From positions 1 to 64,000 of the forward strand of contig CAJYYA010000012.1 of NCBI GenBank assembly GCA_913778905.1: 64,000 nt of DNA. Reading direction: 5' to 3'. The notes under the pieces are model-generated. The model was not told where the DNA came from. It made no database searches and was given only the letters and a program-made list of their open reading frames with translations. Positions within the stretch are counted from its first letter, which is position 1; each line of letters opens with the position of its first letter. The position numbers and the translations under genes are program-made. The stretch is from an uncultured Naasia sp. (GTDB taxonomy: Bacteria > Actinomycetota > Actinomycetes > Actinomycetales > Microbacteriaceae). This document shows positions 1 through 8,504 of this stretch, in pieces.

Positions 1-20
1 AGGATCAAACTCTCCGTAAA
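1..20 (-). rRNA. rrs: 16S rRNA, 5' end only
   Basis: The reverse complement of the first 20 bases ends in AGAGTTTGATCCT, the universal 16S 5' sequence (E. coli positions 8-20). The gene therefore reads leftward out of the window, and only about 20 nt are present. By alignment with E. coli numbering the mature 5' end falls near position 20. Confidence 0.9.
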
Positions 21-657
21 AAAGATTTGCTAACCCAACCGGAATAAGGCCGAGCAGCGAGTTTGAAACCAGCTAAAAAGACTGTCTACTGACAATCCAA
101 ATAACCAAAGGAATCTCAAACCCCATCAAATGACGAGGCCGAGGTAAATTGGCATTGACTTAGTGCACGCTGTTGAGTTCTCAAGGATCGGACACACAAC
201 ACCCACCACCACACACAGTGCAGCAGCAGCATGAAGGCTGACATCCATTCGCGCCCCTGTGGAGCCCACCCGAAGGCGACTCTTGCCCAGTCCAACCAGA
301 CCAGACCGTGGGGCTTGTTCAGCCCCGGAGCAGCTAGGCAACTGTACGACCAGAACCCGCATCCGTCAACCGGACCAGACCCCGTCGCCACAGCGACCGA
401 TGTTCCCAACTTGACGGGCTAGAAGCTCTTCCAGCTTCCCGCTCCGTTTGGGGCAACAAGAAGAACATTACGTGCATGTTTCCAGCTGCGCAAGCCGCAG
501 AGACCCCCCGGGCGTGTCGGGGTCAAAGTTCCCGGAATGACGGCCTTCTCCGTCTCCTGGCCGGGTTGATGGCGTCGCACAGGGTGATGATTGGCCGCGC
601 GAGACCCGTCATCAGTTCCGTCGGGAAGAACGCCAGGTGCCCCCTTGACAACGAGCG
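21..657 (-). other. rRNA operon leader and upstream region
   Basis: No protein gene is supported here. This is the leader of the leftward 16S gene. It carries a conserved TTGAGAACTCAA palindrome near 173-184, of the kind found in actinobacterial rRNA leaders and spacers and associated with boxA-like antitermination or processing. The short open frames in this stretch have no recognisable similarity and lack ribosome binding sites. The left half is less GC-rich than the rest of the window, as expected for rRNA leaders. Confidence 0.7.
465..493 (-). promoter_or_regulatory. candidate rRNA promoter
   Basis: On the minus strand TTGCGC (488-493) and TAATGT (465-470) are separated by exactly 17 bp, a fair housekeeping-sigma match directed at the 16S gene about 440 bp downstream. 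It is a motif match only. Other rRNA promoters may exist nearer the terminator at 658-688. Confidence 0.4.
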
Positions 658-688
658 AAGCCCCGCACTGTTTGACAGTGCGGGGCTT
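658..688 (-). terminator. hairpin terminator after rsfS
   Basis: A perfect 13-bp stem (658-670 with 676-688) with a 5-nt loop lies 24 nt beyond the rsfS stop codon, between the ribosomal-protein operon and the rRNA leader. A U-run is weak. It probably ends the operon before rRNA transcription starts. Confidence 0.75.
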
Positions 689-712
689 CATCGGTGTCCG
701 GTCGTGCTGAGA

Positions 713-1096
713 TCAGTCGCGGACCGGAGTCGGAACGGTCACGGGGACGACGGGGCAGTCCTTCCAGAGACGCTCGAGCGAGTAGTACGCGCGATCCTCT
801 TCGTGGAACACGTGGACCACCAGGTCACCGAAGTCGAGGAGAACCCATCGTCCTTCCGAGCGCCCCTCGCGACGCAGCGGCTTCGCGCCGGCCTCCGACA
901 GACGGTCTTCGATCTCATCCGCGATCGCCAACACATTGCGCTCGGTGCGTCCCGTGAGGAGCAGGAACACATCCGTGAGGGGAAGCGGCCCCGTCACGTC
1001 GAGAGCGACCGGGTCGAGCGCCCCCTTCGAGTCGGCGGCAACTGTCGCGAGCTGAGCGAGTTCTTGGGAGCGGGCGCTTGCGCCTGAGGAAGTCAT
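713..1096 (-). CDS. rsfS: ribosome silencing factor RsfS (Iojap family)
   Basis: The protein of 127 residues is a whole-length RsfS/DUF143 domain, with the family segments LPLTDVFLLLTGRTERN and GRWVLLDFGDLVVHVFHEEDRAYYSLE cut here across residues 37-110. RsfS binds uL14 on the 50S subunit and blocks subunit joining in stationary phase or starvation. It is the last gene of the nadD operon, starting 11 nt after the 543-residue gene stops, which is the usual nadD-rsfS neighbourhood in bacteria. A hairpin terminator follows. Confidence 0.93.
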   Translation of the reverse strand: MTSSGASARSQELAQLATVAADSKGALDPVALDVTGPLPLTDVFLLLTGRTERNVLAIADEIEDRLSEAGAKPLRREGRSEGRWVLLDFGDLVVHVFHEEDRAYYSLERLWKDCPVVPVTVPTPVRD

Positions 1097-1107
1097 TGAG
1101 TCCTTGG

Positions 1108-2739
1108 TCAGAACCAGCCGAAGGCCAGTCCGGAGATGAAGAGACCGGCGACGATGACCGCCAGTCCCCCAGCCGTCACCGCGAGGATGACGGGAAGCGA
1201 CATGCCGCCCCCCGTTGCCGGCGTGACAACGCTGCGAGTAGAGGTGTGAGTGCTCACCGCACGGGCCGCGCGCACCGGCGCGACATCCGCGTGGTGCTCG
1301 ACCTGGCTCGCCTCGAACAGCCGATCGATCTCCGAGGAATCGAAATGATCGGACGAGGCGCCGGTCGAGGCGAGGCTGCGCGGAAGGTCGAGCGAGCCCG
1401 TGACGAGGATCTCACCGGTGCTGTTGAGCGCCTGCATGAGGTCCGGCTGGGGGTCGTTGGGCATGATGAGCGCGTTGTTCGACCCCGTCGAGGTTCCGAC
1501 GTTCCGAGACAACAGTCCGTCGAATGGGAGCGGAGCCAGCTCGTCCTCTTCTTGCGCCTGCACCGACCAGTGCCCCCTGGGAGGGGTGAAGGTCTGCTCG
1601 GCAGCGGGGGTGGGAACGAACGGCTCGGGGTCGACTGCTCGAGACGCTTGCACCGGAGTCGGTCCCGTCGCCGGCACCGACGGGGCGTCGAGACCCGCGC
1701 TGGCCTGGGCGATCAGAGCTTCGAAACCCTGCAGCCCGGTGATGGGCTCGGGCTCCGACGCGAACGGCGAGGGGACTACCGGGGGCTGACGCACGGGAGC
1801 GGAGAGCTCCTGGGCCTCGGCCTGCGCGGGCACCGGCGGGGCCGGCTCCGGCGTCTTGATCGGCCGGTTCAGAGCGACCGAAGCGGCGGGGTGTCGCAGC
1901 TGGGGGCGCGGTGACGGAGTCACCTCCACGCCGGGGCCGCGGTCCTCGGCGAGCTCCGCGCGGTCGAGGGCGGTCATCGGCGCCGTTGCCGTGTCCTCGA
2001 AAGCGGGCTTGCCGGCGAAAGGTGCACCCACGGGAGGAACCACGGGCGGCAGGATCGGGGCCGGAACGACCGGGGCTGAGGTCGTGGCACGCGCCGGAGT
2101 CGCCGGCGCGAGGTCGGCGGCACCGAACGGCGGCATGACGCCGGTCTCGCGGCGAGAACGGATCTCGCGGCGTGTCAGCGTGTGGTCGAGCTCAGCGTCG
2201 ACCTCCGGCTCCGGGGCCGCGGACCGCAGCGGGGGTGTCCGCGTCTGAGTGTGATAGTCCAGGCCCGCGACCGTCGGCTGCTGCCGCGGCTGATCCTCGG
2301 ACACGCCGGGGGCGAAGCTGCGGGGTCGGAAAGGTGCGTCGCCCGAGGCCGCCGTGCTCGGCGCCGCCGGAGCGGCGGCGGGACGCGAGCGCTGTGCCCC
2401 GTCGTAGGTCGGGATGTTGGGGCGTGCCTGCGTCGCGTAGGTCAGGGGCTCGGGCAGAGGCGCCTCATCGCGCTCCGCGACCCGGCGTCCGGACTTGCGC
2501 TCCGCTTCGCTCGCGGCGTCCGTCAGCTGCGAGGCGGCGCGACGGGAGATGTTGTCCCAGATGTTTCCCGACGCGCTCAGGTCGACCACACCGGACGGGT
2601 GCGTGCCCGCCTCGGGAGCCTCGTCGACGCCTCCGCGGCGCTCGAGGTTGCGAGCTTCGCGGCGACTACGCGGCTGGCCCGCGGCCGCGGAGCCTGAATC
2701 GCGGCGTCCCTCCGGCTGCTGTTCCTGCGACAAAGTCAT
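1108..2739 (-). CDS. tail-anchored proline/alanine-rich membrane protein
   Basis: This 543-residue protein has no catalytic domain I recognise. The first ~480 residues are charged, Pro/Ala/Thr-rich and probably disordered, with short conserved-looking stretches such as [16 protein letters not shown] near residue 60. A single hydrophobic helix (about residues 513-538) ends the protein, so it is likely tail-anchored with the long domain in the cytoplasm. Its ATG overlaps the nadD stop (ATGA), implying translational coupling. Position between nadD and rsfS is suggestive but gives no function. Confidence 0.75.
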   Translation of the reverse strand: MTLSQEQQPEGRRDSGSAAAGQPRSRREARNLERRGGVDEAPEAGTHPSGVVDLSASGNIWDNISRRAASQLTDAASEAERKSGRRVAERDEAPLPEPLTYATQARPNIPTYDGAQRSRPAAAPAAPSTAASGDAPFRPRSFAPGVSEDQPRQQPTVAGLDYHTQTRTPPLRSAAPEPEVDAELDHTLTRREIRSRRETGVMPPFGAADLAPATPARATTSAPVVPAPILPPVVPPVGAPFAGKPAFEDTATAPMTALDRAELAEDRGPGVEVTPSPRPQLRHPAASVALNRPIKTPEPAPPVPAQAEAQELSAPVRQPPVVPSPFASEPEPITGLQGFEALIAQASAGLDAPSVPATGPTPVQASRAVDPEPFVPTPAAEQTFTPPRGHWSVQAQEEDELAPLPFDGLLSRNVGTSTGSNNALIMPNDPQPDLMQALNSTGEILVTGSLDLPRSLASTGASSDHFDSSEIDRLFEASQVEHHADVAPVRAARAVSTHTSTRSVVTPATGGGMSLPVILAVTAGGLAVIVAGLFISGLAFGWF

Positions 2740-3344
2740 TTACCACTCCGATACAAGTCATGCTTGGAGATGTATTGCACGACGCCGTCTGGAACGAGGT
2801 ACCACACAGGGGACCCGTTGCTCACCCGCCCCCTGCAATCAGTGGATGAGATGGCCAGCGCCGGAATTTCCAGCCAGCTTACGTGCCCCTTCGGCAATTC
2901 AGAAACGGACACGACGTGCCCGGGACGGCTGACCGCCACGAAGTGAGCGAGCTCCCAGAGCCCGTCCAAGTCCTTCCAGGACACGATCTGCTTGATCGCG
3001 TCGGCACCTGTGATGAAGAACAGATCGGCGTCGGGATGCTGCGCGGTGAGATCTCTCAACGTGTCGATCGTGTACGTGGGACCGTCCCGGTCGATGTCGA
3101 CACGGGAGACGGTGAAGCGCGGGTTCGATGCGGTGGCGACGACCGTCATCAGGTAACGATGCTCGGCCGGCGTGACGACCCTTTTCTGCCACGGCTGCCC
3201 CGTGGGGACGAAGATGACCTCGTCCAGATCGAACGACTGCGCGACCTCGCTGGCGGCCACCAGGTGACCGTTGTGGATCGGGTCGAACGTTCCACCCATG
3301 ACGCCGAGGCGCCGACGGGTGGTCCGTGCAGGGAGGCTGGTCAC
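2736..3344 (-). CDS. nadD: nicotinate-nucleotide adenylyltransferase
   Basis: The 202-residue enzyme transfers AMP from ATP to nicotinate mononucleotide, forming deamido-NAD in NAD synthesis. [11 protein letters not shown] (residues 17-27) is the nucleotidyltransferase signature with the HxGH motif, and [10 protein letters not shown] near residue 176 corresponds to the second ATP-binding motif (usually SST.iR). The GTG start overlaps the preceding stop (GTGA) and the stop overlaps the next ATG, so three genes are tightly coupled. Length is typical. Confidence 0.95.
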   Translation of the reverse strand: MTSLPARTTRRRLGVMGGTFDPIHNGHLVAASEVAQSFDLDEVIFVPTGQPWQKRVVTPAEHRYLMTVVATASNPRFTVSRVDIDRDGPTYTIDTLRDLTAQHPDADLFFITGADAIKQIVSWKDLDGLWELAHFVAVSRPGHVVSVSELPKGHVSWLEIPALAISSTDCRGRVSNGSPVWYLVPDGVVQYISKHDLYRSGK

Positions 3345-3556
3345 GCTCCGTGCGCGCCGCCGTGACCCGAACCGTCGCCGCCACGCGAGCCGGAGACCTG
3401 CGAGTGGCGGTTGGCCACGTCGCGGTAGCTCCAGACCACCGTACCGAGGGCCGCGAAGACGATGAGGGCGATGACGCCGAACATGAAGCTCGGCATCGGC
3501 AGCTCGTGGTGGCCGGCCTCTGCGGCGGCGGCCAGATAGGTGAGCGGCAGCGACAT
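3341..3556 (-). CDS. small single-pass membrane protein
   Basis: This is a 71-residue protein with one hydrophobic helix (about residues 23-44) and a glycine/histidine-rich tail. I recognise no function. The ATG at 3556 is preferred over one nine bases upstream because AGAAGG lies 9 nt before it, whereas the earlier ATG abuts the Shine-Dalgarno sequence directly. It overlaps nadD by 4 bp. Small membrane proteins occur at this position between proA and nadD in related actinobacteria, which suggests it is real. Confidence 0.75.
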   Translation of the reverse strand: MSLPLTYLAAAAEAGHHELPMPSFMFGVIALIVFAALGTVVWSYRDVANRHSQVSGSRGGDGSGHGGAHGA

Positions 3557-3650
3557 GTTCGTCATCCTTCTTCGTTCGTGACGGCCCCGGTGACCCGGTT
3601 CCGATGCGACAGTCTACCGGGGGCGGGAGCGCCCGCGCCGAAGCACGCGA

Positions 3651-4916
3651 TCAACCTCGGATCTGGCCGTTGCCGCGGACGAGCCACTTGGTGCTGGTGA
3701 GCTCGGGAAGTCCCATGGGCCCCCGCGCGTGGAGCTTCTGAGTCGAGATGCCGACCTCGGCACCGAATCCGAACTCGCCCCCGTCGGTGAACCGGGTCGA
3801 CGCATTGACCATGACCACCGCGGAGTCGACGCGGGCGAGGAACTCCTCGGCCGCGGCATAGTCGCGGGTGATGATCGTCTCGGTGTGGTGGGTCGAATAG
3901 GCCTCGATGTGCTCGACCGCCTCGTCCAGCGAGGCGACGATCTTCACAGCGAGGTCGAGGGACCCGTACTCCGCGTGCCAGTCGTCTTCCGTGGCCTCGA
4001 CGCTGTCCGGGAATGCCGCCCGAACGGCGGGATCTCCGTGCAGCGTCACGCCCGACGCACGGAGCTTCCGGAGTACGGGGACGAGGACCCGATCGACCGC
4101 CGCGCGGTGCACGAGGAGCGTCTCGAGCGTGTTGCACACGCTCGTCCTCTGCGTCTTCGCGTTGTGGACGATCTCCTCAGCGAGCTCCAGGTCGGCCGAC
4201 TCATCGATGAAGGCGTGCACCACACCGGCGCCCGTCTCGATCACCGGGACCGTCGACTCGGCCACGACGGTGTTGATCAGGGCCGCGCTCCCGCGCGGGA
4301 TGAGCACGTCGACGAAACCCCGCGCACGCATGAGAGCCTTGGCGCCGTCACGACCGAACTCGTCGATGGTCTGAACCGCCTCGCGAGGCAGACCCACCGA
4401 GGCGAGGGCGTCCTGGATGACCTCCACGAGCACTCGGTTCGAATTCTCCGCGGCGGAGCCGCCACGCAGAACGACGGCGTTGCCGCTCTTCAGAGCGAGC
4501 GCGGCGATGTCGATGGTGACGTTCGGCCGCGCTTCGTAGATGGCGCCGACGACGCCGAACGGCACGCGAACCTGACTGATCTTGAGTCCGTTGGGGAGGG
4601 TGCGACCCCGCACGGTCTCCCCCACCGGGTCCACGAGGCCCGTGATGTCGACGACGGCCCGGGCCAGCCCTTCCAGACGGGTCTCGTCGAGGCGCAGGCG
4701 GTCCTGCAGCCCCTCGGATACGCCGTTCTCGCGCGCCGCGACGAGGTCGAGTCGGTTCGCCGCGATGACATCGGCCGAGGACCGGACCAGGTTCTCCGCG
4801 ATGGCGCGAAGCGCCGCGTCCTTGTTCTCGGTCGGCACCGTGGCCAGTACTCGCGATGCGGAACGAGCGGCTACCAGCTTGTCATCGAGGGAGGACGGGG
4901 CGGTGATGGTCGACAT
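3651..4916 (-). CDS. proA: glutamate-5-semialdehyde dehydrogenase
   Basis: ProA reduces glutamyl-5-phosphate to glutamate semialdehyde with NADPH in proline synthesis. The 421-residue protein is full length for the family. The catalytic cysteine is residue 261 in TQRTSVCNTLETLLVH, and the cofactor-side segment VVGAIYEARPNVTIDIAAL (122-140) is typical. It starts 3 nt after proB, so the two are expressed together and probably act as a complex, as ProBA does in other bacteria. Confidence 0.96.
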   Translation of the reverse strand: MSTITAPSSLDDKLVAARSASRVLATVPTENKDAALRAIAENLVRSSADVIAANRLDLVAARENGVSEGLQDRLRLDETRLEGLARAVVDITGLVDPVGETVRGRTLPNGLKISQVRVPFGVVGAIYEARPNVTIDIAALALKSGNAVVLRGGSAAENSNRVLVEVIQDALASVGLPREAVQTIDEFGRDGAKALMRARGFVDVLIPRGSAALINTVVAESTVPVIETGAGVVHAFIDESADLELAEEIVHNAKTQRTSVCNTLETLLVHRAAVDRVLVPVLRKLRASGVTLHGDPAVRAAFPDSVEATEDDWHAEYGSLDLAVKIVASLDEAVEHIEAYSTHHTETIITRDYAAAEEFLARVDSAVVMVNASTRFTDGGEFGFGAEVGISTQKLHARGPMGLPELTSTKWLVRGNGQIRG

Positions 4917-4919
4917 GGA

Positions 4920-5726
4920 TCAGGATTCTAGGTCCGACAGCGCCTCCGGCGCCGCGTCGAACCACGTTCCGATCCCTTCCGCGCCTCGCAGCGCCTCTTC
5001 TGCTTGCGCCGCCGAGGTGAGGAGGACCCCCGCCCCGGAATCGGCGGCGAGCCGAGCCGCCGCGACCTTGGTGATCGCACCGCCGGTTCCGACACCGGTT
5101 CCGACGGAGCCGACCACGATCCCGTCGAGGGGATCGCCGTAGGGCACGTGATCGACGCGCTCGGCGCCCGGCTCGAGTGGAGGCTTCGTGTAGAGCGCAT
5201 CCACGTCGCTCAGGAGGACCAGCAGATCGGCACCCACGAGTGACGAGACGAGAGCGGCGAGCCGGTCGTTGTCGCCGAAACGGATCTCGTGGGTCGCGAC
5301 GGTGTCGTTCTCATTGACGATCGGCAGGATCCGCAGCTCGAGCAGCTTGTCGATTGCGCGGACCGCGTTCTGACGGTGGGTCGGGTTCTCGAGATCGCCC
5401 GCGGTGAGAAGGACTTGAGCCGCCGCGATGCGGAAGGGGCGCAGCGCCTCCTGGTAACGGAAGATGAGTGCGTTCTGACCGACTGCCGCGGCCGCCTGCT
5501 GGGTCGCGAGGTCGGTCGGCCGGGTCTCGAGACCGAGGAACGGCATCCCCGTCGAGATCGCTCCCGACGAGACCAGCAGGATCTCGGCGCCGCGCGAATG
5601 CGCCGCGGCGAGGGCTGCGACGAGCGGAGCGATCCGCCCGGCGTTGTCACCGCTGATGGAGGACGACCCGACTTTGACGACGATGCGACGGGCGGCGTGC
5701 GCCGTGGCACGCGTGACCCGGGTCAT
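4920..5726 (-). CDS. proB: glutamate 5-kinase, kinase domain only
   Basis: ProB phosphorylates glutamate in the first step of proline synthesis. The 268 residues cover the amino-acid kinase fold: KVGSSSIS near residue 18, SSGAIS near 53, and the [24 protein letters not shown] segment split over residues 138-160. Many ProB proteins run to about 370 residues with a C-terminal PUA domain; here the protein ends straight after the kinase domain. The ATG overlaps the obg stop by 4 bp (ATGA). Confidence 0.94.
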   Translation of the reverse strand: MTRVTRATAHAARRIVVKVGSSSISGDNAGRIAPLVAALAAAHSRGAEILLVSSGAISTGMPFLGLETRPTDLATQQAAAAVGQNALIFRYQEALRPFRIAAAQVLLTAGDLENPTHRQNAVRAIDKLLELRILPIVNENDTVATHEIRFGDNDRLAALVSSLVGADLLVLLSDVDALYTKPPLEPGAERVDHVPYGDPLDGIVVGSVGTGVGTGGAITKVAAARLAADSGAGVLLTSAAQAEEALRGAEGIGTWFDAAPEALSDLES

Positions 5727-7279
5727 CGAGCGTCGTCCTGGTCGGCGTCCGTCTCGCCACCCAGCGGAGCCGGTCCGGCTGTCGTCTCGTCCTCATCGTC
5801 GCGCCAGAGCCCTGCCTCGCGCTCTCGCTGGAGCTCGGCACGCGCCTCGGCCTTGGCGTCCATACGGTCGAAGTAGTTCTCGCGGCGCTCGTTGCGGGTG
5901 AGGCGACGGTTGTCGTCGAGGCGGGCATCCGTTCCGCGAGGGCTCGTGATGAGCTCCGCCGCGCTCGTCAGCGTGGGCTCCCAGTCGAACGTGACCCCGA
6001 GGATGACCACGGTGCTTCCGGGGACCGCACCGGCCTTGAAGAGTGCGTTCTCCACGCCGAGCGCAGCGAGACGATCGGCCAGGTAGCCCACGGCCTCGTC
6101 GTTGTTGAAGTCGGTCTGGTGGACCCAGCGCTCGGGCTTGGCGCCGCTGATGCGGAACACCGCTCCCCCGCTGCCGCCCTCGTTGCGGACCGTGTACTCG
6201 GCTTCGTCTACGGCGCGCGGACGGAGGATGATGCGGGGCTTGGCGGGCGGCTCGGCACTGCGTGCCTCGGCGACGACGCCGGCGAGGGCGTAGTTCAGTT
6301 CGCGGAGCCCGGCCCGGCTCACGGTCGAGATCTCGAAGACGCGGTAGCCGCGGGCTTCGAGATCGGCACGCACGAACTCGGCGAGTTCGAGGGCCTCAGG
6401 GACGTCGACCTTGTTGAGCGCGACGAGCTGGGGACGCTCGAGAAGCGGAATCTGTCCCTCGGGAACCGGGTAGGCACCCAGCTCGCCGAGGATGACGTCG
6501 AGATCCGAGAGCGGATCGCGGCCCGGATCGAGAGTGGCGCAGTCGAGGACGTGGAGCAGTGCCGTGCAGCGTTCCACGTGACGCAGGAACTCGAGCCCGA
6601 GTCCCTTGCCTTCGCTCGCTCCCTCGATGAGACCGGGGACGTCGGCGATCGTGTATCGCGTCTCCCCCGCCTCGACGACCCCGAGATTGGGCTGGAGAGT
6701 GGTGAAGGGGTAGTCGGCGATCTTGGGCCGCGCGGCGGACATCGCCGCGATCAGGCTCGACTTGCCGGCGGACGGGTAGCCGACGAGCGCGACATCGGCG
6801 ACGGTCTTCAGCTCGAGCTGGACGTCGCCCTCCCACCCGGGCGTACCGAGGAGCGCGAAGCCGGGCGCCTTGCGCTTCGTCGTCGCCAGTGCGGCGTTGC
6901 CGAGACCGCCTTGGCCGCCGGGCGCGACGACGATGCGCATCCCCGGCTCCGTCAGATCGGCGAGCTCGGTGCCGTCGGCGTCCTTCACGACCGTCCCGAC
7001 GGGGACCATCAGCTCGAGGTTCTCGCCCGTCGTCCCCGCACGGTGGTCGCCCATGCCGGGGCCGCCGTTCTGCGACGAACGGTGAGGGCCGCGGTGGTAG
7101 GCGAGCAGCGTGGTGGTCTGCTGATCCGCGACGATGATGATGTCGCCGCCGTGACCGCCGTTGCCGCCGTCGGGCCCCGCGAGGGGCTTGAACTTCTCGC
7201 GCTTGACCGAGACGCACCCGTTGCCACCGTGACCGGAGCGCAGGTGGAGGGTGACGTGATCGACGAAGGTGGCGACCAT
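5723..7279 (-). CDS. obg: Obg GTPase (ribosome assembly)
   Basis: The 518-residue protein has the glycine-rich Obg fold (residues 1-160), a G domain with GYPSAGKS (167-174), DVPGLIEGA and NKVD, then an OCT domain and a charged tail. Obg/CgtA helps 50S maturation and links it to growth status. I chose ATG 7279 because AGGAGG lies 5 nt upstream of it; a longer frame starting 36 nt earlier lacks such a site. It follows rpmA after a hairpin, the classic rplU-rpmA-obg order. Confidence 0.95.
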   Translation of the reverse strand: MVATFVDHVTLHLRSGHGGNGCVSVKREKFKPLAGPDGGNGGHGGDIIIVADQQTTTLLAYHRGPHRSSQNGGPGMGDHRAGTTGENLELMVPVGTVVKDADGTELADLTEPGMRIVVAPGGQGGLGNAALATTKRKAPGFALLGTPGWEGDVQLELKTVADVALVGYPSAGKSSLIAAMSAARPKIADYPFTTLQPNLGVVEAGETRYTIADVPGLIEGASEGKGLGLEFLRHVERCTALLHVLDCATLDPGRDPLSDLDVILGELGAYPVPEGQIPLLERPQLVALNKVDVPEALELAEFVRADLEARGYRVFEISTVSRAGLRELNYALAGVVAEARSAEPPAKPRIILRPRAVDEAEYTVRNEGGSGGAVFRISGAKPERWVHQTDFNNDEAVGYLADRLAALGVENALFKAGAVPGSTVVILGVTFDWEPTLTSAAELITSPRGTDARLDDNRRLTRNERRENYFDRMDAKAEARAELQREREAGLWRDDEDETTAGPAPLGGETDADQDDAR

Positions 7280-7340
7280 GGGGTCCTCCTCGAGCTGCAC
7301 CGGGGTGTTGGACACGCAGCCGGCGATGGGGTGGATGGGT

Positions 7341-7377
7341 GGAAAAACGAAATGGGCGAGCCGACCGGCCCGCCCAT
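7341..7377 (-). terminator. intrinsic terminator between rpmA and obg
   Basis: On the minus strand a 7-bp stem (ATGGGCG with CGCCCAT, 7352-7358 and 7371-7377) with further internal pairing is followed by a T-rich run at 7341-7350. It would end or attenuate the rplU-rpmA transcript, so that ribosomal proteins are made in excess of Obg. Confidence 0.75.
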
Positions 7378-7410
7378 CCGTATGACCTCTCGACCTGCGA
7401 GAGGTGGGAA

Positions 7411-7671
7411 CTACTCGGCAGCTGCCGCCACGATGTTGACGACCTTGCGGCCGCCCTTCGCACCGAACTCGACCGATCCGGCCGACAGGGCGAACAGAGT
7501 GTCGTCGCCGCCACGGCCGACGTTCACGCCGGGGTGGAAGTGGGTGCCGCGCTGGCGGACGATGATCTCGCCAGCCTTGACGACCTGGCCGCCGAAGCGC
7601 TTGACGCCGAGGCGCTGCGCGTTGGAGTCGCGACCGTTACGGGTGGAGCTTGCGCCCTTTTTGTGTGCCAT
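7411..7671 (-). CDS. rpmA: 50S ribosomal protein bL27
   Basis: The 86-residue protein begins [20 protein letters not shown], the standard bL27 N-terminus that reaches the peptidyl-transferase centre. [20 protein letters not shown] follows near residue 40. There is no N-terminal extension requiring cleavage as in Firmicutes. A GAGACCTC stretch precedes the ATG. It starts 22 nt after rplU stops. Confidence 0.97.
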   Translation of the reverse strand: MAHKKGASSTRNGRDSNAQRLGVKRFGGQVVKAGEIIVRQRGTHFHPGVNVGRGGDDTLFALSAGSVEFGAKGGRKVVNIVAAAAE

Positions 7672-7693
7672 GTCTTGAGGTCTCCTTCGCGGC

Positions 7694-8002
7694 TTACTTG
7701 ATGCCGGTGATCTTGACGCGCGTGAGCTCCTGACGGTGGCCCTGGCGCTTCTTGTAGCCGGTCTTGTTCTTGAACTTCTGGATGACGATCTTCTTGCCGC
7801 GGAGGTCACCGAGGACCTCGGCGGTCACGACGACCTTCGACAGCGCGTCGGCGCCGTGGGTGATGTTGTCACCGTCGACCAGCAGCACCGGCGCGAGCTG
7901 GACGTTGCCGTTCTCGTCGGCCTTGATGCGGTCGAGCGTGACGACAGTCCCGACTTCGACCTTCTCCTGACGCCCTCCGGCGCGCACAATCGCGTAAACC
8001 AC
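7694..8002 (-). CDS. rplU: 50S ribosomal protein bL21
   Basis: The 102-residue protein matches bL21 over its whole length: [19 protein letters not shown] at the start and [15 protein letters not shown] (residues 76-90), the 23S rRNA-binding signature. It is first in the rplU-rpmA-obg operon. The 170 bp upstream, shared with the divergent DUF4031 gene, must hold the operon promoter; TTGACC on the minus strand near 8093-8098 is a possible -35 element without a convincing partner. Confidence 0.97.
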   Translation of the reverse strand: MVYAIVRAGGRQEKVEVGTVVTLDRIKADENGNVQLAPVLLVDGDNITHGADALSKVVVTAEVLGDLRGKKIVIQKFKNKTGYKKRQGHRQELTRVKITGIK

Positions 8003-8175
8003 TTGCTAGCCAATCTGTTAGTTGTCCGCGCACAGCTCGTGACGAGCCGTAGCGGCGAAGATCCGGTGCGGGCAGGGCCGCGCACACCGACGGTCAAGAC
8101 TACCGGATGGATCCGGCACCGGCAACCAAGAGGGTTCCCTCCGCGCGTCGCGCCTGCGGTGCGACACTGACTCAC

Positions 8176-8469
8176 GTGACCGTCCTCGTCGACAACCCCA
8201 TCTGGCCCGCCCACGGAACACTTTGGGCGCACCTGGTGAGCGACGAATCCCTCGACGAGCTCCACGCCTTCGCCCGGAGGACGAACCTCCCGCCGCGCAG
8301 TTTCGACCTCGACCATTACGACGTCCCCGCCGACCGCGTCGCCGAGCTCGTCGCCGCGGGGGCGGAGGCCGTGACCGGTGGCGACCTCGTGCGACGCCTC
8401 CGTGCGAGCGGCCTCCGCATCACGGCGCGTCAACGCCGAGAGGCCGGCCGGGACGGCAGCTCTCGCTGA
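8176..8469 (+). CDS. DUF4031 domain protein
   Basis: This 97-residue protein resembles the DUF4031 family: it opens TVLVDNPIWPAHGTLWAHLV, continues SLDELHAFARRTNLPPRSFD, and has the DHYDVP segment near residue 50. The GTG at 8176 gives the usual family start; an in-frame ATG 69 nt upstream adds an arginine-rich extension lacking family character. Function is unknown. It lies alone between two divergent or convergent core operons. Confidence 0.8.
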   Translation: MTVLVDNPIWPAHGTLWAHLVSDESLDELHAFARRTNLPPRSFDLDHYDVPADRVAELVAAGAEAVTGGDLVRRLRASGLRITARQRREAGRDGSSR

Positions 8470-8504
8470 CGACACGACCGGCCTCCCGGACGGCAGTGGG
8501 GCGA

